The notes under the pieces were generated by a model. The model did not search any database, was not told the origin of the DNA, and saw only the letters and a list, made by a program, of their open reading frames with translations. 54,723 bases of DNA from positions 1 to 54,723 of the forward strand of contig JANTQF010000232.1 in the NCBI GenBank assembly GCA_032988165.1, in the 5' to 3' direction. Origin of the DNA: Emmonsiellopsis sp. PD_33 (taxonomy: Eukaryota; Ascomycota; Eurotiomycetes; Onygenales; Ajellomycetaceae). The translations under genes were made by a program, and so were the position numbers. This document shows, one piece after another, positions 45,201 to 54,723 of this stretch (position 1 is the first letter of the stretch; every line of letters starts with the position of its first letter).

Positions 45201-48200
45201 CAAGGGGCTTAACCACAGAGGCACAGACGCCAGGCTTGTTGAAGGTTTAATTAAGGATCATGGCCTTGCCTTAGCGGCATGCACGGTCGTTCTCCACCCG
45301 TTTGAGAGACAGTGGCCCATCCTCCTTGTGCGGGCAACATATACCGAGAATCAAGTCAACGAACCACGCGATGATAAAATCCACACAAATAGGCAGTCTG
45401 ACCTGACCCAGGGTTGGTCCATCCCTTGGCCTTTGCTTCTTGTATTTCTTTTTTGCATTCTCATCGTCGCATCCAATCCTTACCAAGCTTACATTTGTAG
45501 AATTGAACCAAGGATCGAGCAATTCCAAGAAAAAACGACGTGAACCCGGAAATTTTTAGCCCGCATATTGCATCAAGGGGCGCGTGCCAATCAACGGATG
45601 AATCGTCACTTGGCTTCCCTACAAGCCAATCAATCTCACAATGTTCGGATAGCACCAACGAGGTCAAATAGGTGTGACAAATCATGGCTTCTATCAAAGA
45701 CACTTGTTGGCAGTCGGAAATTCTATGCACTAGATGCGTGAACGAGCACGGACATGCCAAAAAACGGGGATCCTAACAGCCTTCCGGTATGGGAATTGCG
45801 TCCTAGCTCAAATTCAACGGCCAACACAAGATATGGGGGTCGAGCCATTTGCGCAGCTAGCAAATAATGGGCAAATACATTGCCGTGGGGGAATACAATC
45901 GATTGCGTGGGATTGGATAGGCTCCGAGGAATGAGAATACACTGACGACGCAGAGCACCGCCTTCAGACTCATCACTTCTCGAAACTCAATTGAAAGCGC
46001 CTGCATATCAGCATCAAACCAATCATTCAAGCCTGAGCTCCAACATTTTGGTTTGCATTGCTGCACTACGAGAAATCCGTTGGAGCCTTTCGAGACTCCT
46101 GCCACACTCGATGCACGAACAATCCATTCATCCGACGAAATGCCCGGGGTGCGAATAATCCCCAGTATGAGAACCGCCAGCGAGATACATGCAAACTGAG
46201 CAAATGGAAACGCCCCCTCTGTTTAAAACATGCAAAATTGGCTAAATAAAGTGATTTTATTCCATTTCACAGCTCCATTGGCATGTGAAGCACATCCCAA
46301 CAACAACGAAAAGAATAAGGAATCATGCCAGGCATGGTCTCGGATATGTTTTTTTCATCCTTTCGACCACAGACAAAATAATTAGCTATCAATTGTCATT
46401 CTGGCCACCGTTGGCATTGAATATTCTTAAACGCCGCTCTCACACACATAAGCATTCGTTCAAACCCAGTCAGCTTATTTCTTCGTTTTCATCCCCAGTC
46501 GCTTTCGGTCAATCACCGTTAACAAAAGGGATATTAACTACTCCGCATATACCTTTCATTTTTTTTCCTTCTCTACTCCCACGTCTTCCAGATCAGCGTG
46601 AACATAACAATTGACGGTTGTGATCTATTTTACAATGGCCCATACCAAATGATGAAACCCCTGGAAGGAACATAGGCATTAAGCCTAATTATTTCTAATT
46701 TATTTCATTCCACAGTTAGCTTGGAATAGTTTTATATATTATTTTATTTCCTCACAATCAACCGTCGCAACATGTCCCGGGCAATCTTCCCGAAACGATG
46801 GCCCGCAATGCCGGAGCAACTAACAGCACGAGGAAAATCTGTCCGAAACTCCCCTCCTCCCTTCAATCAGCACACTGCTCGCTGTCTTCTTAATAAGACC
46901 GCTTAGTAGTGTGCGCTTGATGAGTTTGGTTGGATGGCTTACATGTGTGATATCATGCGATACACCCAGCATAGTCTTTTGCTTTGGCGCCCTCCTTTTT
47001 CCCCTCTTCCATTTGATCAGGAACCTAGTTCGAATCTAAAGGCCCCCAGCGTTCCTCACCCACGCAATTACGCCTATCCCAGAAGACCAAACTCGGCTCC
47101 CCTTTCCTTCTCCTATCGTATTTTCCCGCTCCCAGCCGAAATTCAGCTGAGATATTCCCGTCCAACAAACCAAACCCGCAAACCAACCGCTCCATATGAT
47201 CCAGACTTTTAAGACGGGAAGAATGCTCAGGACTCCCCGTCCACTGATGCCCCGGTGACTACCAGATGCAATTAACAGTGCGCCGCCTCCGCCTCAGCAT
47301 GCATGAGCTAGCTTTTGATCTGGGGAAGGGGGGTCCCATAAGCAGAAGAAACATGGGTCAACTGGTTATCTCCTTCTACCCAGTTATATAGCTAGCGCTG
47401 GGAGGAATTCCTACTGGCTGGCATCATTTTTGATGCGGGCAGATTGGCAATCGATCGTTGCTGCGCAAGTAGCAAGGGAACTTGTGGGAGGCTGACGTTT
47501 TCAGCTGTTGATTCGAGGACAACGGCTTGCTTACGCTCACCGCATCTCTGCAAAGTATCGTGGATAGCTGCAGCTACTGGGAACCTTTCTTTATCCCCTG
47601 CTCAATCAGCTGCCAAGGGACTATGTTAGAGACCTCGCATTATCTTTTGAGGACACTACAGGCGATTTATAATATGTAAGGCACTCAGGCACCCAGGCCA
47701 GGCGACGAGGCAGCGACAGGCAACCCATGAACAGCCGACTGAGCGTGACGCTTCGTGGTGGCATGATGTCTGTCTCAGAAGAGGGATTTTGTACAATTCG
47801 AACGCCTGGCGGGGCTGGCTGGTTCTCTTTGCTTATCTCTCTCTTTTCCAGATGTTGGCGGACAAGACTGCAGAGAGTGAGAAAATATATACAGACTTTC
47901 CTTTGAAAGGAGTAATTATCAATAAAAGGATGTTTCTCAAGGAGTATCCTGTCAGCCTTGGACATGAAACTTGGACAGTTTGGCTCCTATCCCCTTTTCC
48001 CCCATTCTCCGCCCCTCCCCCTTACGTTCCTACTAGTTCCGTATACATTCACCAGGGAAACAGGCCCCTCCGTTTTATTTTATTTTTAATTTTGAAGTAT
48101 AATATACGGGACAGAAAAAGGGAAACGGAAGCTGAATGACCTCCCCATCCGGTTAATAGCGTTCTGCTCGGTTATTTTCGAAAAGGGACACATCTAGTCG

Positions 48201-48812
48201 CGTCCAAGAAGCAAAACGAAAGAAAAAAAAATGAATATCCATTTCAAGGAAGTCCATCTCGCGATACATATATACATCATATTAAACCCATGATATACCT
48301 TTCGTCCTCCTCCTCCATCACAAAAGACGTAACCGTACATCTATGCGGCGTTCTGGACACAACATAAAAAGAGGTGAGGGGGAAGAAACGGTCATGTCAC
48401 GATCCATCTTGAAACCAAACTTGAAATAGTTTTCCCCGTACGCCGATATTCTCCGCCTTCTCGCCTCTCGGTTCTTCGATCGATCGGGGCTTTCCCCTTC
48501 GCTTGAGCCGGGGGGGGGGTTTGGTATCACGATTCAAATTCAGATCTTAGATGCCTTTGCGGTTCTGTGAAGCAAAAAGGGGGGTTGGGTGGATTTGATT
48601 AGCTTTTGTGTGTTTTTCGACATTTTTTTTCTCTCCTTTTGTCCCTTTTTCTACTTTTTCTGGCTTTCGATGACATTTTTAAGTCAGGTAGGTCATTGCT
48701 TTTTCTTCCTTCGTGTCGACTGGATTCTTCTCCTTTCTTTTCCACTGGGACGGAAGCAAAAATAAAAACTCCATCGTCGCCAGTTTCATTCTTAAAAAAA
48801 AAGCCGGGCAAC
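42262..48812. other. 6.5-kb gene-free stretch upstream of the Zn2Cys6 gene
   Basis: Only short frames; the largest (44842-45543 plus, 233 codons; 43880-44344 plus, 154 codons) have no recognisable domain, and their composition does not resemble the neighbouring genes. A T-run lies at about 43028-43046. The size fits an extended regulatory region or a long leader or non-coding transcript for the transcription factor, but nothing in the sequence proves it. Confidence 0.4.
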
Positions 48813-49781
48813 CTACATATGCTCATTAAGGAAGCCCAGCACAGCCTTATACCCATTTTCATACTCCTTGCGCACTTCAAGATCCTCCAAATCTCCCCTC
48901 GCCGCCATCCACCCATGGATCTGCGTCGACCACGTCTCAACGTGATGCGGGACCTTGAGATTCTTCTCGAATGCCTTAACCTCATCGACGGACTCGTCCT
49001 TGGACGCCAACATGGCCATAGGGATCGTGACATTCAGCGCATCCTTCCTATCAACCATGGCCGGATGGCACTGGACGGCAGCTTTGAATGGCGTATCCTT
49101 CATCGAGGCGAGAGTGGTGATCTTCCCACCCCAGCAGTATCCGAGGATGGCCCAGGCTTTGAACTTGCCTCCCTCAGCGAGCTTGTTGGCTTCTTCAACC
49201 ACGCCGGGGATGCGGGAGAGGGTGGTGGGCGGGGCGGCTTTGGTTTGGAAGAAGTGGTGTAGATTCTTCTTGTGCTCGTCCGTTGTGGGAGGGTACCAGG
49301 AGATGTCGGCGGGGCTGCCGTCGAAGAAGTCCGGCATGAAGACGCGGTATTTGCGGTTCGGGTCCGAATTGGCCATTATGTCAGCGCCCTGGATGGTTTG
49401 GGGGAAGAAGCCAAAGATGTCTAGCGGTTGTTGTTAGTTGGGGTAGCTGCGGTGGCAGTTTGCAGATGGTTTCACGCACCGTAGATGACCAGGATAGCCT
49501 CTGTGGCACTTTCAGGGCCGGTGATGTCTGGATTAAATTTGTTAGCATCGTATTTCGGCAATGATGAGATATATTTTGAGATTCAATGGGACGGAACAGC
49601 ACAAGTAAGGAATGGACTTACAAGTATTCATGCCATTGATAGTCTTGTATTGGCCCTTCGCCTCGTAGCCTTTGGAGACAACAGGTGGAATACTGCATAG
49701 ATCAGCCAAATGTGATACTGTGATTCCGACTCCAGATACACCAGCTACTTACGAGCAACAGGCCTTGCTGTATTTCGACAT
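48813..49781 (-). CDS. Dienelactone hydrolase-family protein
   Basis: Exons 49781-49753, 49692-49622, 49527-49480 and 49420-48813 join to 251 residues, the usual length. The first three exons are short (29, 71 and 48 bases); all introns are GT-AG and frames close exactly. Start MSKYSKACCSIPPVV and ILVIYDIFGFFPQTIQGAD are typical of the fungal family. The alpha/beta-hydrolase triad is C145 in GYCWGG, D191 in ASKDES and H218 in IHGWMAARGD. The nucleophile is cysteine, as in dienelactone hydrolases. Bacterial relatives open dienelactones in aromatic breakdown; the fungal substrate is unknown. No partner pathway genes are adjacent. A start inside exon 4 at 49376 would lose the conserved N-terminal strands, so the four-exon model is preferred. 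Confidence 0.92.
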
Positions 49782-52700
49782 ATCGACGCCGCAATGGAAA
49801 GTTCGAGCTCCTTTAAAAGCGTACTTTGGCGGGGTTGATCTTAACGAGCAGCTTCGAAAGAGAGCAATAAATGGTTGTGGTCTCATGAAAAAAGTGACGA
49901 ATAATATCTTTGCTTTCCGGTATCCTCCGTTAACCGCAAAGAATATAACCCGTAAGTATTGTCAGTCAAAACAGCCGGCTTGTGCTGGGCTCTTGGTGAT
50001 GTTTGTGCCGTGGAGTGGGACAACAACTGCGTCATTGTGATGAAGCTTTTGCCGAACCGGGATTTTTCCCCCGCCTCGGGATTTTCTTTTTGCGGACTCC
50101 AATGCCGAGGGGAAAGATGATTTGATATGGGCGCAAACGCATACAAATGCACGAGCACGCCATCCCAAACACCTGTGGACCTCTATGTTATGCGTTTTCA
50201 TGCAGACGCTCGCAAAACTTCCCTCCTATGGTGGCTACATAGAGCATAACCTGACGAGCAATTCGTTTTGGGATTTATAGCCCCGGCAATTGCTGTGTGT
50301 CCCTGCTCATTATGAAACAAGCTATGACTTTGTGCAACGGTCTTGTGTAGGAGGTGGTATATGCTCCGTCCTTGGGCTTAGATGCATGATGCAGCGTTTT
50401 GGGGGCGGAATGCCACACACACACAGACACAGGTTGCTTTATATACAACTCGGGCGAACCGATCGCATAGCTCAATTCCCTGTCACGGCTATGATATACG
50501 GCTCCCAAACTCTTCGTCTAAATAGCTTTTTTGAGACAGGTCTGCTCGGGGTTCCCGGGTCTGATATGCGAGCTGATAGTGTGTCAAGATTTGTCTTCCT
50601 TTTCACCCCTTTTCTTTTTGCAGGTGAGTTAACTTGCAAAAGGTAAATGGGCTTGTATTTGCAATATTGTTGTCGGATATTGGATAACCCCTAAACATTA
50701 CAAGCATGAGTTTCCCCGAGCCATTTTCAGTCATGATCATGTTCTCACGCGTCCCCGACGGAAGCGAATGAAACCCCTCATGTGAACCTCAGTCCACGAG
50801 TTTCCACGGCCATTTTTACCCTGTGGCGCGGTCTCATTATGGCACTATACATCCGTATTTGCTAGACAAAGGTATAGAGGCGGATTAAGTTTGGTTCAAC
50901 ATCAACCCCGGATCTCAGTGGAAGTAGATGGTTGCGAATCTTGAGGATTTTCTCGGGTGCCAAGAGGAAATTTCGCCCCAATTGGCTTATTGAGGAAGGG
51001 GGATTCCGCTAAGTGTTAGAACGGATATATGGTTCCCTAGGAGAGCTCTAGGATTTTGACACTATGGGTTCGAGGATGCGAGGGAAAGGGAGTGAGGGAA
51101 TGGAAATTTAAGGGGTTGAGATCGGAGATATATATTTTTCCGCCTCCAGCCCCTGAATATTCTCAACATCTAACATTTCGCAACACCACCATCAACTACG
51201 TCTTCAGAAGGTAAAAGTCGCGATAAGGATATTTAATCACTATTACGGCTGATGTATCTCCCACATTTCGATAACTACTCTAAGTTGGGGACGCCGAAAG
51301 AAGGCGAATGCCGTTGAGATGCCATTTCCATCAAACTCGCAGGTGCGAGAAGGGTTCTATTCCTTTAGTTGATGTCTGGTAACTAGTCATGACAGCTATC
51401 TCATCCCTCCCCGTCCCGGCTCTATCGGTTAAATATTGACTAACTTATCCTTTAGGCAAACAGTCCCGCCGTAATCCCGCTACTAGAGATGCGATGGTTA
51501 TGGCTTTCAAGATGGCTTCATTTACGCGCTTACTGCCCTACCCCAAAGGAAGATCCTTGTTAGCCTTTGAGCATCCCGCAATCCTCATTTTTTTCGGAGA
51601 AAAATGACTCAATGGCGGGTCCAGAGCTTCCCTACCTGGTCCTTGTCCTGAAAGCGATGACGCCATGATGCGGCGAGCGGGATGTAATCCTCGCCTCCTG
51701 GGATGTCTGCTGTTCGAGCACGGCAATTCAGCTTTCAGCAATCTTTCTCGCGCTGGTTTCGGCTTCCCGGTTTTGATGTTATCGAGATAGATCACTTGAT
51801 TCCTGGGCTTGTCGAGTGACACATCATCGCGAGTTGATGTGTGCCCCTTTTTTGAAGCCAGGTTTTGATAGTTACCGCAGGTATATCCAAATTTGCAAAA
51901 CGCGCTATATTATGATGGCTCGGAAGCACCAATAAAAATATTCCTTCCATAGCTAAGAAAGGGGAAGGCCAGAGCGATTACAGGATTGAATAGCTGATGT
52001 AGATCAAACGCAGAAGTGGTCTATACTCGAATGGACAGATTGTTTGCAAACGGGATGCTGGAAAGCTACATTCTCCTTTCACAATGATAAATAAATGAAT
52101 TGGACCTACGCTGTGAGCATATTGACTCACTGGTTCTAGGGGAATAATCGCAAATATATCTCCACTTAGCCGGCACCGACAATCTGGGATCACCTCGCAA
52201 GGCATGAGTATCGATCCATCGCTACTCTCCCCGTGAATATTTGTGGGAATGTGCCTAAATATGGAAATAACTATTCCAATTCGGATCGGTATTGGTATTA
52301 GGACCCTGCTCATGAAGTCTGGAAACATCCTCCGCGCCCTATTTGCGGAAATAAAATTTCGGATACATGTTAGAAATGCAAGACTGCTAGCAACTGCGTC
52401 TTCCACGCCGATGAGCCCTACCGTGGTATCCAGCGTCCTTATGGGAGTGGGCCAGACACTATCCTGTTCCATTCTCAATACATAATGGAACTGGAATGAA
52501 GAGGCTGTGCTGCGCTGCTGCATACGAAGTTCAAACTCTCAACGAGGCAAAGTTTCCAAGTATCTGTTCCCGTCTCTAAGGCTAACTACATGCCCCCATT
52601 TACTATCAAAAGAGCCATCGATCCCTGTTTCTACCAGCTGCAGCGCTACTATAGTTACTTTGAAAGCTGGCATCCAACTCTGTAAACAGCCCCTTTCAAC

Positions 52701-54723
52701 GCTCAACTACCCATTCGCTCCAGAAGAGCCCCCTATCTTTTCACATAGCAATTCAAGGCTGTGCGTACTGAGTACCTTCCACCTGCTATGCATCAAGACT
52801 TGAGCCTCATCGGAAGTCTGCACCCTATCTGAAAGCCAAAAGCTACCATCCCACACCCATCGGCTTCCCCGAGTATCAACCGAAGCCAGCTGAAAAGCCT
52901 GAAAATCCATAGGGCCGACGAGGGGGGAAAAGACAAAACAACGCAAAAACCAAGTCCAACCTGAACTAATCTGAAACTGGTCGTACATGTGTGTGTACAT
53001 TACATGTCGATGCACACATACATATACTGTACGTGCATATAGATAGCACAGCTACCTTGTGACCCGTATGGCAGGACAAGGGGGTAAACACATGGCGAAA
53101 TGATGCTGTGTACCCCATCATGCAGAGAGAGAGAGGCACAGACACCAACTAATATAGATTGTGGCAGAGGGCGCACAACGAGTGTGTGGTCATCGCGCAG
53201 GCAAGGCTGGCTTTTGCACGTTTGGCTCAGTTCTGCTTATGCGCTGCACAGGTTGCAGGATTTGGAGCGAATATGGCTTTTCACCTCGCTTATTCTTATT
53301 TTTCAGCCTCGGGAGAGAAAGAAAGAAAGAAACGAAGGATTTGGGAGAGGGTCGCCGTACCCAACTGTCCAGACTTCGTCAATGAGCGGCTGAGAGGTCC
53401 TATTTCCTGGTCAACAATTTAGAAATTTTAAGTGACTGCTATCTTGGTTTACCCTGGTTGACAGCAATATGGTTTCGAAATCTATTGTCGGGATCTGAAG
53501 ATATCAAAGTCAAATGCCGTGTCTTAGGTTGACCGGTATTGCCCCTTTTGAGAGCTGGAAATAGACTTGGGTTAGCTTAAATTTGTAAAAATAGGGGCTG
53601 TGAAAAGGGAGTGAAGGCATAATAGGGTTCGGGGCCACTAGATTGCTTCTGCATATTTGAGCTCATCTCCTGAGACACAATAGACGCCCTCTTTAAACGA
53701 TGGCATTTATCAAGGATGAAATGAAGAAAGAATAAAGCTGAAAAGCACGAGTATTCTCTCACCACATCAATCTAATAGCTGCGTATGCTTGGAAAATTTG
53801 CGGGAGCAACGCAAAGGACATAATCACTGGCATGGGGGTCAGCCCCCTACTCTAAGCCGAACCCAAATAATGGGGCCCGCTTACCAAGAACCGCCTACAT
53901 TCGGGCATCAAGTATCCGCCAGAGATGAAAATAGCGTGGAATCCAGGTGCATACGCCTATATCCCAAAAAGCAGACCAGTTATGCCCTGCGTTTGGGGGA
54001 AGAGACGCATGGGGACAGTGGATAAGCAACGCCGACCAAGACATAACCCTAAAAAAGAGCCTGCCTTCCTCCCCCCCCCTCGCAGCTGGGAAATGAGAGG
54101 TAGTAGCCTCCCCCGAAAAACGGAGCTCTGGCTGGGTGTTTCTCTGATTTTCCCTTCCTGTCCACGCGACTGGGCGCCATTATCCAAAGAACGACAAGAT
54201 ATCTACTCCGTATATGGGTCAAGAAAAGTGTCTTGTCGGTCTTGGCCGTTCAGAAACAACAGCCGCACGCCACAGGCTATGCTTAGCGAGTTGTGTTACC
54301 CAGGCCGTCCGCTGGGAACACATGGCCCTGGCGCGGCCTTGTCTGAGAAGGTGATCGAATGGGAGAAGGGCCCGGGGACTGGAAACTGGAAAGCTATTGA
54401 AGAAGAGACAAGTCGGTAAGGGCTTAACTTTGTTTTTAATTATCGATAATGCATATCGAAAAGGGGGTTGGGGAGGGAGAGTGTCGACAGGTGAATCAGG
54501 TCTGAGACAGCCTCAGAGAAACTCCTCGGGTCTGAGTGGGATAAAAATAAATCCCGCGCGGGGGGAGGGGTGGCTGGTATCCTAATCTCCCCCCCCCCCA
54601 TCAGCAGCAGTTTCGATTTACCGGCATATCCTAGTGCCCCATGTGCAGACGGATCCCGGTATCTAAACATGTCGAAACCGAGAAGGGTGCCGTTTCCCAC
54701 TCCCCTGGAAGGGGATTCTCCTC
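49782..54723. other. Right end, no gene recognised
   Basis: About 5 kb. It begins with the upstream region of the hydrolase gene. Remaining frames (largest 51978-52523 minus, 181 codons; 53925-54419 plus, 164 codons) have no recognisable domain. A C-run ends the window around 54589-54599. A gene with several introns or one starting beyond the window cannot be excluded. Confidence 0.4.

Noticed and set aside
44842..45543. 233-codon plus frame as a gene
   Set aside because: No recognisable domain, ATG context and composition are unconvincing, and overlapping frames on both strands are equally open.
1..54723. CRISPR array, prophage or integrated virus
   Set aside because: No regularly spaced repeats and no viral structural or replication genes were seen; gene structure is eukaryotic throughout.

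Overview
This is a nuclear window from a filamentous ascomycete. Genes are interrupted by short GT-AG introns, intergenic spaces are long, and the gene set is typical of Eurotiomycetes. The nitrogen regulator AreA, the F-box proteins and the Zn2Cys6 factor suggest order Onygenales (Ajellomycetaceae-like), but this is recall of family appearance, not a search. There is no bacterial, viral or plasmid signature. Exon structures were worked out by hand from splice sites, reading frame and family conservation.

Left part (1-11.5 kb): one F-box gene (1336-2202, minus), then about 9 kb with no convincing protein gene. This gene-poor stretch holds two mobile-element candidates. One is a 175-bp foldback with 36-bp perfect inverted repeats (6001-6175). 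The other is a tRNA-headed SINE on the minus strand (8074-8611) with an (ATT)9 tail, as read on the plus strand, and 14-bp target-site duplications.

Centre (11.5-29.5 kb): housekeeping and regulatory genes. These are areA (11482-14574, plus, three exons), a second F-box protein (16195-17909, minus, two exons), a 937-residue conserved fungal protein of unknown function (19449-22262, minus), a 73-residue AN1 zinc finger (25406-25627, plus), a FAM32A/DUF1754 protein (26919-27620, minus, three exons) and a PTPA/RRD phosphatase 2A activator (28227-29495, minus).

Right-centre (29.8-36.5 kb): what appears to be a decaying secondary-metabolite locus. A secreted berberine-bridge-type FAD oxidase (minus, four exons) and a BAHD-like acyltransferase (plus, two exons) diverge from a 2.4-kb spacer. 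Tail-to-tail with the acyltransferase lies the 3' end of a reducing polyketide synthase (ketoreductase end plus acyl-carrier domain), broken by stops and frameshifts. The tailoring genes still read through while the synthase is dead and truncated.

Right part (37.6-54.7 kb): a DUF202 membrane protein (plus), a Zn2Cys6 factor (minus, three exons) with a 6.5-kb upstream space lacking recognisable genes, a dienelactone hydrolase-family protein (minus, four exons), and a terminal 5 kb in which no gene was recognised.
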